From Aquimarina spongiae (GTDB taxonomy: Bacteria > Bacteroidota > Bacteroidia > Flavobacteriales > Flavobacteriaceae), in NCBI RefSeq assembly GCF_900141785.1, contig NZ_FQYP01000007.1:62001-126000 (forward strand): a stretch of DNA of 64,000 nucleotides, read 5' to 3'. The notes under the pieces were generated by a model. That model was not told where the DNA came from and did not search any database. It saw only the letters and a list, made by a program, of their open reading frames with translations. The translations under genes and the position numbers were made by a program. Shown here piece by piece: positions 17,581 through 25,727 of this stretch; positions within the stretch are counted from its first letter, which is position 1; every line of letters begins with the position of its first letter.

Positions 17581-18402
17581 ATGAAAAAACTAATTGTTTC
17601 TATCGTTTTAACAGGAGTTATCACCACTTTAGCCATATTAACCATCTTCGAATTCAACGCTCAGAAAGCCCAGCTTAACGCCAGCAATATCGAAACTATA
17701 GATTCTTCTATTTTAGGAGAAGGGCGAAAATTACTAATTCACCTACCCAAAGATTATTCTTCAAACACCCAAAAAAGATTTCCCGTCATCTATGCGCTGG
17801 ATGCCACATCACATGATCGGGATATTCTTAACGCAGCGACGATACTAAGTCTTGCCAAACACATCCCTGAGATGATCATTGTTGGCATTGTAAATGAATA
17901 CAGAAATAGAGATTTAACTCCGCACTATATCTCCCAAAGCCAGGATGCTTCTGAACCAGGTAGCGGAGATGCATTCTTAAAATTTCTGGAGCGCGAAGTA
18001 GTTCCCTTGATTGACAACAATTATAGAACTACTGATTACAGAATGATCTCTGGTCATTCTAGAGCAGGTCTTTTTGTGTTGTATGCCATGCTAGAAAAAC
18101 CTACTCTTTTTAACGGATATTTTTGCTATAGTCCTGCATTTTGGAGGGATGATACCATAATTGCTCAAAAATTAGAAGCGGCCATGGCCAAAAACACATT
18201 TCACAATTTTATATATCTTAGTCTCGGGCAAGACGAGAACGAGAAGATGAAAAATGGATTTGATAAAGTGATCAAGATTTTGGATCGAGATAATTCAACA
18301 GCATTGAAGATGCATTATGAATTTACCCAAAATGCCAATCACGGAACCAATGCGTTTTATTCTATACCCAAAGCCTTAAGAATTTGGAATGAAAATCATT
18401 AG
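17581..18402 (+). CDS. Esterase of the Fes/EsteraseD (PF00756-like) alpha/beta hydrolase group
   Basis: 273 residues with an N-terminal membrane or signal segment at about 5-23. The core contains FPVIYALDATSHDRD, MIIVGIVNEYRNRDLTP, the nucleophile elbow GHSRAG (Ser160), FLEREVVPLIDNNYRT before it, and a C-terminal NHGT that would supply His. This is the pattern of putative esterases that include enterochelin esterase and S-formylglutathione hydrolase. The envelope location suggests work on an imported ester or siderophore-like compound, but no siderophore genes are nearby. Likely a single-gene unit. Confidence 0.8.
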   Translation: MKKLIVSIVLTGVITTLAILTIFEFNAQKAQLNASNIETIDSSILGEGRKLLIHLPKDYSSNTQKRFPVIYALDATSHDRDILNAATILSLAKHIPEMIIVGIVNEYRNRDLTPHYISQSQDASEPGSGDAFLKFLEREVVPLIDNNYRTTDYRMISGHSRAGLFVLYAMLEKPTLFNGYFCYSPAFWRDDTIIAQKLEAAMAKNTFHNFIYLSLGQDENEKMKNGFDKVIKILDRDNSTALKMHYEFTQNANHGTNAFYSIPKALRIWNENH

Positions 18403-18476
18403 CCTACCATAGCTATCTAAATTCTGTCTTCTATCGGCCTTGCTTAACATGATTTACCTAAGCATAACTTATAGAA

Positions 18477-19370
18477 ATGAACAAACTCAAAATTATAGTA
18501 TTAGTCACCATTAGTTTTTTGAGTTGTAAAAATGATCCCGTAAATCTCAAAACGCGGTTCCTGTCTCAGGAGATTCCCAAAGATGTTCCAATGATTTTTA
18601 AGCAAGATATCGTTCCTGCACATAGAATCATACATCGAGGTATATTCAGCCCAGACTTCGAAGCATATTATTATACGTTATCCGATAAGGACTTTCAAAA
18701 TTTTGACACCTATGTCATCCGCAAAGTAAATAATACCTGGTCTGAGCCTGAAAAAGCTTTTTTCAATACCACATACAACGAACATGGGATGAGCTTTTCT
18801 CCGGATGGAAATTCAATCTATTTCAGTTCTACACGACCTGTGGGTATCGATAGCTTACCCTCTACCTGGCATATTTGGAAGTCAGATAAAGTCAATGGCC
18901 AATGGGCGAAACCTGAGTTTGTCGATATTCCAAATTTAAGAGACAAATTGGTATCCCACCCAACCATTACGAATTCTGGCACTTTATATTTTCATGCCAG
19001 TAATTTAGATTATAGCGAAATGGATATTTATCGTTCAAAACAAGTGAATGGCACATTTGAAGATGCAGAAAAAATTGCTGTATCTATACCCAAAGATCCA
19101 GGAAAATGTACTCCTTATGTTGGTCCCAATGAGGACTTTCTCATTTTTGCTACGATCGGAAATCAACTGGATTTGCAAGTAAGTTTTAACGATGGAGAAG
19201 GGAATTGGACTACAACCAAAAAATTAAATGATACCATCAATAACTTGGGGCAAGGAAATCCGTATGTAACCCCAGATCATCAATTTCTGTTTTTCGCAAC
19301 TGGAGATCATCATGAGAAAAAATGGAACATAAAATGGGTGAATATTGCATCTGAATTAAAAATAAATTAG
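18477..19370 (+). CDS. PD40/TolB-like beta-propeller lipoprotein
   Basis: 297 residues. The lipobox Cys is at residue 17 (TISFLSCKND). The mature part is made of WD40-like PD40 blades: GMSFSPDGNSIYFSSTRP, SHPTITNSGTLYFHAS, YVGPNEDFLIFATIG and YVTPDHQFLFFATGD, each with the x-P-D-x-F/Y-F/L-x-F/A-S/T pattern. Such propellers bind partners or sugars in the periplasm or on the surface. No catalytic group is seen. It precedes a short AraC-type regulator by 74 bases. Confidence 0.75.
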   Translation: MNKLKIIVLVTISFLSCKNDPVNLKTRFLSQEIPKDVPMIFKQDIVPAHRIIHRGIFSPDFEAYYYTLSDKDFQNFDTYVIRKVNNTWSEPEKAFFNTTYNEHGMSFSPDGNSIYFSSTRPVGIDSLPSTWHIWKSDKVNGQWAKPEFVDIPNLRDKLVSHPTITNSGTLYFHASNLDYSEMDIYRSKQVNGTFEDAEKIAVSIPKDPGKCTPYVGPNEDFLIFATIGNQLDLQVSFNDGEGNWTTTKKLNDTINNLGQGNPYVTPDHQFLFFATGDHHEKKWNIKWVNIASELKIN

Positions 19371-19444
19371 TTCGTTTGATGTATTTATGGTATTAAAACG
19401 TAATTTATACGAATCATTAGACCACCATTCCAAATGAACCAGAA

Positions 19445-19849
19445 ATGACATTCTATCAAGAGAAACTGAATCATATCAAAAATGTCTGTTATTCGAATGA
19501 TGCACAGATTAAAGCGATAATAGACACTCGTCATTTCATTGATCATAATTTTGAGAAAGACTTAAAACTAGACGTTTTATCTCATATACGATTTACTTCC
19601 AAATATCATTTACAAAGACTGTTTAAGAGGTATTATGGACTTACACCCAGGCAATACTTAATTGATAAACGGATTGAGAAATCAAAAGAATTTCTAAAAA
19701 ACGGAATGACTGTTACAGAAACCTGTTTTGCAGTGGGTTTTGAAAGTTTAGGCTCTTTCAGTAAATTATTTAAAACAAAAACAGGGAAATCACCCAGTAA
19801 ATTTCAAAAAGAGCAAGTTTCGAGAAGCAAATTAGATACAGACTTCTAA
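19445..19849 (+). CDS. Short AraC-family regulator (DNA-binding domain only)
   Basis: 134 residues, little more than the double helix-turn-helix: IDHNFEKDLKLDVLSH, KYHLQRLFKRYYGLTP, QYLIDKRIEKSKEFL and CFAVGFESLGSFSKLFK. There is no effector-binding domain, which is common for small flavobacterial AraC proteins that sit beside a glyoxalase-type gene. The VOC gene starts 31 bases downstream on the same strand, so the pair is probably one unit, with the VOC protein possibly sensing or detoxifying the signal. Confidence 0.85.
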   Translation: MTFYQEKLNHIKNVCYSNDAQIKAIIDTRHFIDHNFEKDLKLDVLSHIRFTSKYHLQRLFKRYYGLTPRQYLIDKRIEKSKEFLKNGMTVTETCFAVGFESLGSFSKLFKTKTGKSPSKFQKEQVSRSKLDTDF

Positions 19850-19880
19850 ACTTTGAAAAATAAATAAAAATAGATCAAAG

Positions 19881-20276
19881 ATGAAAGTAACACTAATTAG
19901 CATTCCGGTAAGAGATCAAGAAAAAGCATTACAATTTTACACTGAAAAATTAGGCTTTCTCATAAAAAAGGATGCACCGTTGGAGGGGGGAAACAGATGG
20001 ATAACCTTGGTATCAAGGGAATGGCAAGACGGACCAGAATTATTATTAGAACCAGCTCCAAATCATTTTGAACCCTCCAAAGTATTTCAAGACGCATTGA
20101 TGGAAGCAGGAATTCCGTATACACAATTTGATGTTGATAATGTGGATGCCGAATATGAAAGGCTTTGCAAGCTTGATGTAGTTTTTAGTGTAAAACCAAC
20201 AGAGATGGGAACTGTAAAATTTGCTGTTTTTAATGATACATGCGGGAATAACATTCAAATTGTAGAAACACTTTAA
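19881..20276 (+). CDS. VOC (glyoxalase/bleomycin-resistance fold) protein
   Basis: 131 residues with two beta-alpha-beta-beta-beta modules: LISIPVRDQEKALQFYTEKLG opens the first, and GTVKFAVFNDTCGNNIQIVET closes the second. Metal-ligand positions are partly polar (Glu in LLEPAP, Glu in QIVE), so either a metal-dependent enzyme or a binding protein is possible. It follows the short AraC gene by 31 bases. Substrate unknown. Confidence 0.85.
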   Translation: MKVTLISIPVRDQEKALQFYTEKLGFLIKKDAPLEGGNRWITLVSREWQDGPELLLEPAPNHFEPSKVFQDALMEAGIPYTQFDVDNVDAEYERLCKLDVVFSVKPTEMGTVKFAVFNDTCGNNIQIVETL

Positions 20277-20293
20277 ATAAAAACAACTAGATA

Positions 20294-20872
20294 TTGAAAA
20301 TAAAAAAAACGTACCTAAGTGGTAAGTCGGTATTCTTTATATCCCTAATCGTAGTCATAATTGCCGCACTCACAGTGTATCTTACCGGGATAAATTACAA
20401 TCGTAGCATAACTTCCAACTTATACATATCGCTATCCATTATTGCTACTGCTCTGTTTTCATTTATGACGTATGGTCTTTTTACCGGAATAGGACTAAAA
20501 GACGATTTGCCCAACTTTAAAATCCTCGAAACAGGAAATTTGATTGGTAAATCGGGAACTATCCCGGATTTACCAGACATCGATGGTGATGATGATATCG
20601 GAGCAATTGTCTTATCAATAGTCCTATGGATAGTGTTGACCATTCTTTTCATTATCTTATTGCTATTATTAGAAGCCGTTTTCTGGATTTCAATTTCAAT
20701 AATTGTTGGAATGATGTATTGGATCTTTTTCAGAGCGCTAAAGCTTGTTTTTTCCAAATCCTTAGATACCAAAGGTGAAATTGGAATTTCAGCCTTCTAT
20801 GCTCTGGGGTATACCACTTTATATACTGGATGGATATTTGGAATTGTATATCTCACCCAAATATTGAAATAG
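20294..20872 (+). CDS. Integral membrane protein, unknown
   Basis: 192 residues from a TTG start (MKIKKTYLSGKSV) that directly precedes the first membrane helix; the first ATG lies past helix 2. Hydrophobic segments are near 12-32, 38-58, 104-142 (very long, rich in Ile and Leu) and 168-190. An acidic loop with a GDDDIG motif lies between helices 2 and 3. Family not recognised. It starts 18 bases after the VOC gene and may be the last gene of that unit. Confidence 0.65.
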   Translation: MKIKKTYLSGKSVFFISLIVVIIAALTVYLTGINYNRSITSNLYISLSIIATALFSFMTYGLFTGIGLKDDLPNFKILETGNLIGKSGTIPDLPDIDGDDDIGAIVLSIVLWIVLTILFIILLLLLEAVFWISISIIVGMMYWIFFRALKLVFSKSLDTKGEIGISAFYALGYTTLYTGWIFGIVYLTQILK

Positions 20873-20931
20873 GATATGAGTAAAATTATAGTGAATCATT
20901 TACCGCAGCATAAAATAAACCTAAACGCCCT

Positions 20932-21471
20932 ATGAATCCTGAAAAGATCAAATACCAAAGAGGTGATCAGAACCTTAAAAAGGATTTTGTGAGAGCAGGA
21001 AGACTTTTGCAAAAATTCAATACAGTCGATTACGAACAGGAAAGTATAAAAACAGAAATATTAACTCAACTTCTGGGTACTGTTGGCTCTGGAATTTTTG
21101 TAGAGCATAATTTCCATTGTGATTTAGGATATAATATACATGTGGGCAAGAATTTTTATGCAGGTTTTAACTGCACCATATTAGATATGGCAGCAGTACG
21201 AATAGGTGACAACTGTCTGATAGGGCCTAATGTTGGTATGTATACGGCAGGGCACAACATACATCCTGTCGATCGACACAAGTCTGGATTTGCGAAACCC
21301 ATAACTATAGGAAACAATGTCTGGATCGGGGGACATTGTGTAATTGTAGGAGGCATAAAAATTGGGGATAACTCAATTATTGCAGCAGGTGCAGTATTGA
21401 CAAAAGATGTTCCCGAAAACACCATTTTTGCGGGAAATCCGGCCAAAAAGATAAAAGATATTACTCTTTGA
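20932..21471 (+). CDS. Left-handed beta-helix O-acetyltransferase (maltose/galactoside acetyltransferase type)
   Basis: 179 residues. The N-terminal helical part is short (KKDFVRAGRLLQKFNT) and is followed by hexapeptide-repeat coils: NIHVGKNFYAGFNCTILD, VRIGDNCLIGPNVGMYTAGH, ITIGNNVWIGGHCVIVGG, IKIGDNSIIAAGAVLTKDVP, ending IFAGNPAKKI. The catalytic His is in the YTAGHNIHP block. It works as a trimer using acetyl-CoA and acetylates sugars or related acceptors. The N-terminal Maa domain is atypical, so the name maltose acetyltransferase is only by likeness. Confidence 0.85.
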   Translation: MNPEKIKYQRGDQNLKKDFVRAGRLLQKFNTVDYEQESIKTEILTQLLGTVGSGIFVEHNFHCDLGYNIHVGKNFYAGFNCTILDMAAVRIGDNCLIGPNVGMYTAGHNIHPVDRHKSGFAKPITIGNNVWIGGHCVIVGGIKIGDNSIIAAGAVLTKDVPENTIFAGNPAKKIKDITL

Positions 21472-21569
21472 AAAACAATAGGTAAAAAAGTTACAAAATG
21501 CGTGGTAACTTCTTGCCTTGTTCATACACGTACAATAAACATCCAAAAACAACACGTTAAGTAATTACT

Positions 21570-22532
21570 ATGAAAAATCTAAAATACCTATTCATTATCA
21601 GCCTGTTTATCATCGTATCCTGTAGCTCTGATGATGATGGTCCAAACAATACCAGAGTAACCAATTTCTTAAACAACTTGGTGGATCAGATGCAAGCCAA
21701 TTCAATGAATCGAAAGACCATCGATTGGGATAATTTTCGAACTCAGGTTTTAAATGCAGCTGCGGATGCGCAAACCTTTGATGAAACTGATGAGGCCGTA
21801 ATTCTTGCATTGCGGTTACTTGGAGAAAACAGTAGTTTCATCGAAAAAGAAGATGGAACATTTCTTGCTGCCACTCCGTCAATTTGTAGCCTTTCGAATA
21901 TCTCCCCCGTTACCTCCGTGCCTGATGGTATTGGATATGTACGTGTCAATGGGTTCCGAGGAACAACAGCTGAAGCTGTAGCATTTGCCGAAAATATGCA
22001 CGAAGATATTAGATCGCAGGATAACCAAAATATCAACGGTTGGATTGTTGACTTAAGAGATAACTTGGGCGGTAATATGTTTGCGATGATAGCCGGCATC
22101 GGACCTATTTTGGGAGAAGGAACTGCAGGTTTTTTTATAGATGCAGATGATAATATGCAAGCTTGGTCTTATGAAGATGGAGCGTCCAGATTAGATCAGG
22201 GAAGAGTAATAGTAGTACCAAATCCTTATGAATTGATCAATCCCAATGCCAAAGTAGCCGTTTTAATTAATAATGGAGTTGCTTCTGGCGCAGAGGCAGT
22301 TGCTATATCTTTTATTGGTAGAGCTAATACTCGAAGTTTTGGAAGTGGAACCTGCGGTATTGCAGCCGACAATGCTCGATTTTCTTTGTTAGGTGGTTCA
22401 ACATTGTTTTTGGCGGTAGAATCCATGGCGGATAGGAATAAAGTTCTTTATGGATCGATATCTATTACTCCTGATACGTCTACCACAGACGAAAATGTTC
22501 TTCAAACGGCTATAGACTATATTAACAACTAA
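21570..22532 (+). CDS. S41-family (C-terminal processing type) peptidase, lipoprotein
   Basis: 320 residues. The lipobox is at IIVSC, with lipidated Cys18 followed by SSDDDG. The S41 core is present: GIGYVRVNGF, IVDLRDNLGGNM, KVAVLINNGVASGAEA with the likely nucleophile Ser239, then FGSGTCG where many members have a GxxTxGK turn. The Lys of the Ser-Lys dyad used by CtpA-type enzymes is not at that turn, so activity is uncertain. Members of this lipoprotein subgroup degrade proteins in the periplasm or at the surface. A stem-loop at 22573-22611 probably ends the transcript. Confidence 0.75.
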   Translation: MKNLKYLFIISLFIIVSCSSDDDGPNNTRVTNFLNNLVDQMQANSMNRKTIDWDNFRTQVLNAAADAQTFDETDEAVILALRLLGENSSFIEKEDGTFLAATPSICSLSNISPVTSVPDGIGYVRVNGFRGTTAEAVAFAENMHEDIRSQDNQNINGWIVDLRDNLGGNMFAMIAGIGPILGEGTAGFFIDADDNMQAWSYEDGASRLDQGRVIVVPNPYELINPNAKVAVLINNGVASGAEAVAISFIGRANTRSFGSGTCGIAADNARFSLLGGSTLFLAVESMADRNKVLYGSISITPDTSTTDENVLQTAIDYINN

Positions 22533-22572
22533 ATCGGAAGTATCAACTGTATTATCTATGGTTGTAAAAATA

Positions 22573-22615
22573 AAATATCAATGGCTTGATGATCTCAAAC
22601 CATTGATATTTGTAT
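22573..22615 (+). terminator. Stem-loop terminator after S41 peptidase gene
   Basis: AAATATCAATGG (22573-22584) pairs over all 12 bases with CCATTGATATTT (22600-22611) around a 15-base loop, 41 bases after the stop. A TTTGTATTT stretch follows. AT-rich stem but perfect pairing. Confidence 0.5.
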
Positions 22616-22711
22616 TTAGAAAGGCTTCATTTATTGTTAAAAGGTCTTAAAATCCCTTAAAATGACCTAAATACGACATTTTTATACGCTGGTAACCTCT
22701 ATTTTTATGGA

Positions 22712-23572
22712 ATGAGTTTTAACATCCCAAATCCATTTCAACCAGAGCTAACAGATGCAATTCTAAAGTTTGACAATCAAACCTTTATACAATTTCATAA
22801 AAAGGAAGAATGCTCTAAACGCCCCATAGAATTAGAACAACATGTCATTACTATAATTCTAAAAGGAAAAAAAGTACTGATTTCGACAGAACAGGAGATC
22901 ACTGCCGAAAAAAATGAATTGCTTTTTGTGCAAAAGGGAACGTATTTAACTTCGGAGAAAATACTTGAAGATGGAACGTTTTCTTCTCTTTTATTTTTTA
23001 TTCATGAAGATTTTCTAAACACTTTTAAGAAAAAATACCATGGTTACTTGACAAAAGTAGTCAGCACTCCCGTCTCAAAAATGTTCAAGGTAGAGCGATC
23101 CGAAAATTTGGATACCTATATCAAATCTCTACTCCCTTATTTTGATCATCCTCAAAAGACCGCACAACCTCTTTTACAAATAAAACTAGAAGAATTACTG
23201 CTCAGTCTTTTATTGTCGGACACCAAAAATCAACTTCAAAACTATTTACTATCATTAGATAAGGTTGTTAACACATCTTTTAAAGAATCCATCGAGAATA
23301 GCATATTCAAAAACCTCACCATAGAAGAAAGAGCTTTTTTGTCTAATCAAAGCGTATCAAGTTTTAAGCGAAAATTCAAAGAAGTCTTTCAGGATTCACC
23401 TGCACATTGGTTGAGGGAACAAAGACTAAAAAGAGCAAAGGTTTTGATTAATGCTACAGACAAAAGCATTGCTGATATTTCTTACGAAGTCGGTTTTGAA
23501 AGCCCTTCACACTTTATCCATATTTTTAAAAAGAAATATGGAGTCACTCCAAAAAAACTGTTGACCAAATAA
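22712..23572 (+). CDS. AraC-family transcriptional regulator
   Basis: 286 residues. The N-terminal 170 residues are a cupin-like sensing region typical of flavobacterial AraC proteins (VITIILKGKKVLIS, NELLFVQKGTYL). The C-terminal double HTH is SVSSFKRKFKEVFQDSPAHWL, RLKRAKVLINATDKSIADIS and YEVGFESPSHFIHIFKKKYG. The linker LLSLDKVVNTSFKESIENSIF is family-like. The SMP-30-like lipoprotein and DUF1330 genes follow on the same strand and are the most likely targets. Confidence 0.85.
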   Translation: MSFNIPNPFQPELTDAILKFDNQTFIQFHKKEECSKRPIELEQHVITIILKGKKVLISTEQEITAEKNELLFVQKGTYLTSEKILEDGTFSSLLFFIHEDFLNTFKKKYHGYLTKVVSTPVSKMFKVERSENLDTYIKSLLPYFDHPQKTAQPLLQIKLEELLLSLLLSDTKNQLQNYLLSLDKVVNTSFKESIENSIFKNLTIEERAFLSNQSVSSFKRKFKEVFQDSPAHWLREQRLKRAKVLINATDKSIADISYEVGFESPSHFIHIFKKKYGVTPKKLLTK

Positions 23573-23652
23573 GCTATTTTTTGAACTAAACGAGCTATCA
23601 TAGAGGGCACTTCTCACCTCATCTTTGCAACATAAATTTTAAAAAAAAGATT

Positions 23653-24648
23653 ATGAATGTTGTAAAATTAGTATCTCTTTGTCTTGCTATACTCATATTT
23701 GGATGTGACAAAGATGACGAAAGACCTAGAGTTTCTATCCCAGACCAGATTTCTATAGAAGAAAACGGTTTATATCCAGAAGGGGTTGCTTTTGATGCTG
23801 AAGAAAATGTGTTTTATGTAAGCTCTGTAGCCAAAGGAAAAATAAGTAGGGTAACGCTCGATGGAAACATCGAAACTTTTGCTGATAGCCCTAACTTGGT
23901 TACTACATTGGGGATGGAAATTGACAAAGCAAACAATCGGTTATTAGTATGTGTTACCGATCCGGGATTTAATCAGGCAAGAAGTGATTCTACCACTTTG
24001 GCTCAGCTAGCAGCGATTGCCATCTATGATTTATCTAGCGGGAATCAAACAGATTTTATTCAATTAACCAACGGTGCTCCACATCTTGCTAATGATGTTG
24101 TCTTGGATAAAGCAGGAAATATGTATGTCAGCGATAGTTTCTCGCCAAGTATACATAAAATAGATACCAATGGAAACGTAACCACCTTAATTACGGATGC
24201 TGCATTTCAACCTCAACCCATGAATTTTGGTTTGAATGGATTAACGTATCACAATGATGATTTTTTAATCGTATCCAAATACGATGAAGGGAAATTATTT
24301 AAAATACCATTATCCAATCCGAATAATTTTTCTGAAATAACCATTACCAATGGTACTATTCCAGCGATCGATGGTATTCTGCTTACAGATAATAATACAC
24401 TTGCAGTTTCCAGTAACAATCTTACAGGTACTGCCCCAATTACCGAAGCACTCTATCAATTAAAATCGACGGATAACTGGGCCACAGCCTCCATAGAAAA
24501 AACCGTTCAAGCTGGTACAAATTCATTTCCTACCACATTTACTATGGTCGATGATGCTTTGTTTGTTCAATATACCCGTATTCAAGCGCTAGTGGCTGGC
24601 AATAATCCTGCTGCAACAGATTTCCCAATTGTTAGGGTGAACTTTTAA
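23653..24648 (+). CDS. SMP-30/gluconolactonase-like beta-propeller lipoprotein
   Basis: 331 residues. The lipobox ends at Cys17 (AILIFGCDKDD). The propeller motifs are GLYPEGVAFDAEENVFYVSS, GKISRVTLDGNIETFA, LANDVVLDKAGNMYVSDS and GNVTTLITD, matching the SGL/NHL pattern, where an Asn-Asp pair binds the metal in true lactonases (NDVV here). It could be a periplasmic lactonase or a binding propeller. It is 22 bases ahead of the DUF1330 gene and 80 bases after an AraC regulator, which suggests a small regulated unit. Confidence 0.75.
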   Translation: MNVVKLVSLCLAILIFGCDKDDERPRVSIPDQISIEENGLYPEGVAFDAEENVFYVSSVAKGKISRVTLDGNIETFADSPNLVTTLGMEIDKANNRLLVCVTDPGFNQARSDSTTLAQLAAIAIYDLSSGNQTDFIQLTNGAPHLANDVVLDKAGNMYVSDSFSPSIHKIDTNGNVTTLITDAAFQPQPMNFGLNGLTYHNDDFLIVSKYDEGKLFKIPLSNPNNFSEITITNGTIPAIDGILLTDNNTLAVSSNNLTGTAPITEALYQLKSTDNWATASIEKTVQAGTNSFPTTFTMVDDALFVQYTRIQALVAGNNPAATDFPIVRVNF

Positions 24649-24669
24649 CCATTAAAAAATAGTAACAAT

Positions 24670-24972
24670 ATGAATAACGAAAAAGTCATTATGATCGTTA
24701 GTGCTCAAATTAATCCAAACCAAAAAGAAGCATTAGATGGCTACCTTGAAGCTGCTGCGCCTATGTTTAAAGCTGCAGGAGGCACCCCCATTAACAAATA
24801 CAAAATTGAAGGTCAATTAGTAGGTAGCCATCCCACAAGTTTAGTCTCAATTATGGAGTTTCCGAGCCAAGAAAGTTTATTGAAAGTTTTTGAAAGTGAA
24901 GATTATAAATTCATTTTACCATTACGAGACAAAGCATTTTTAAATTTAGATGTGTACATCAGTGAATCATAA
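24670..24972 (+). CDS. DUF1330-like dimeric alpha/beta-barrel protein
   Basis: 100 residues with the ferredoxin-like pattern of DUF1330/ABM proteins: EKVIMIVSAQINPNQKEALDGYLEAAAP, GGTPINKYKIEGQL, and SLVSIMEFPSQESLLKVFESEDY. These small proteins form dimeric barrels and may be monooxygenases or ligand binders. It is probably co-transcribed with the SMP-30-like gene 22 bases upstream; a strong hairpin at 25001-25039 ends the unit. Confidence 0.75.
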   Translation: MNNEKVIMIVSAQINPNQKEALDGYLEAAAPMFKAAGGTPINKYKIEGQLVGSHPTSLVSIMEFPSQESLLKVFESEDYKFILPLRDKAFLNLDVYISES

Positions 24973-25000
24973 GCTTCAGTAAAAAAGTGGAATTGGGTAT

Positions 25001-25039
25001 AAGCGGTAATAAGAGTTATAGTTCTTATTCCCGCTTTTT
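25001..25039 (+). terminator. Rho-independent terminator after DUF1330 gene
   Basis: AAGCGG (25001-25006) plus AATAAGA (25008-25014) pair with TCTTATT (25023-25029) plus CCGCTT (25031-25036), with a single T/C mismatch and an 8-base loop, running into TTTTT (25035-25039). It lies 28 bases after the stop at 24972. Confidence 0.75.
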
Positions 25040-25162
25040 GACATTTTAATCTTCTTCAAACTATGTTTTTAAAAAAATCTAGATAAAAAATTCACAGTTT
25101 CCATGTATGACTGTCTAATCAAATGTAACCGAAACAAATCGATTACATAAACTCTAAAAATT

Positions 25163-25672
25163 ATGCAAAAGACAGCATTCGTATTTATTGCATTGTTATT
25201 GGGAATCATCTCTAATGGAAATGCACAGGTAAAACAAAAAGAAAATCATTTAAAAACAAGTAAAAACATGGAACACAATTTTAATGAAGAACAAAAAAAA
25301 GTATTTGGTACTATTCAACAAATGGTAGCTGCTTTTGAGAAGAAAGATATTGATGGTGTACTGGAAACCTACGAAGAAAATGCCATAGTAATGTTCGAAC
25401 CTCAACAACCCGTTCAAGGTAAAGAGAACCTGAGAACATTCTTTACTCAGTTTGTTTCGATGAATCCAAAATATACATTTGGTGAACACGAAGTGTATAT
25501 TGCAGAGAATATTGCCACTCATATTGCTCCGTGGCACATGGTTGGCAGTATGCCCGATGGAACTAAAATCGAACAAAATGGATTGTCGGTGGCTACTTTA
25601 AGAAAACAACCTGATGGGAAATGGTTGATGATACAAGATAATCCTCACGGACAATTTTCAATAAATAAGTAA
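25163..25672 (+). CDS. Secreted SnoaL/DUF4440-type NTF2-like protein
   Basis: 169 residues. The signal peptide is residues 1-21 (FIALLLGIISNGNAQ). The mature part has the NTF2-like order: helix KKVFGTIQQMVAAFEKKDIDGVLETYEENAIVMF, turn PQQPVQGKENLRTFFTQF, then strands THIAPWHMVGSMPDGT and QNGLSVATLRKQPDGKWLMIQDN. These are ketosteroid-isomerase-like folds, mostly uncharacterised when exported. It stands just ahead of the sigma factor gene, with a hairpin between the two. Periplasmic, substrate unknown. Confidence 0.75.
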   Translation: MQKTAFVFIALLLGIISNGNAQVKQKENHLKTSKNMEHNFNEEQKKVFGTIQQMVAAFEKKDIDGVLETYEENAIVMFEPQQPVQGKENLRTFFTQFVSMNPKYTFGEHEVYIAENIATHIAPWHMVGSMPDGTKIEQNGLSVATLRKQPDGKWLMIQDNPHGQFSINK

Positions 25673-25682
25673 TAAAAGAAAA

Positions 25683-25712
25683 AAACGGGTTAAATTTAGG
25701 TTTAACCCGTTT
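25683..25712 (+). terminator. Long symmetric hairpin between SnoaL-like gene and sigma factor
   Basis: AAACGGGTTAAA (25683-25694) and TTTAACCCGTTT (25701-25712) pair perfectly over 12 bp with a 6-base loop. A-rich sequence precedes and TTT ends the stem, so it could act as a terminator. It ends only 15 bases before the ATG of the sigma factor, so it may lie in that gene's leader and affect its expression. Confidence 0.7.
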
Positions 25713-25727
25713 CTAACATTGTAGATC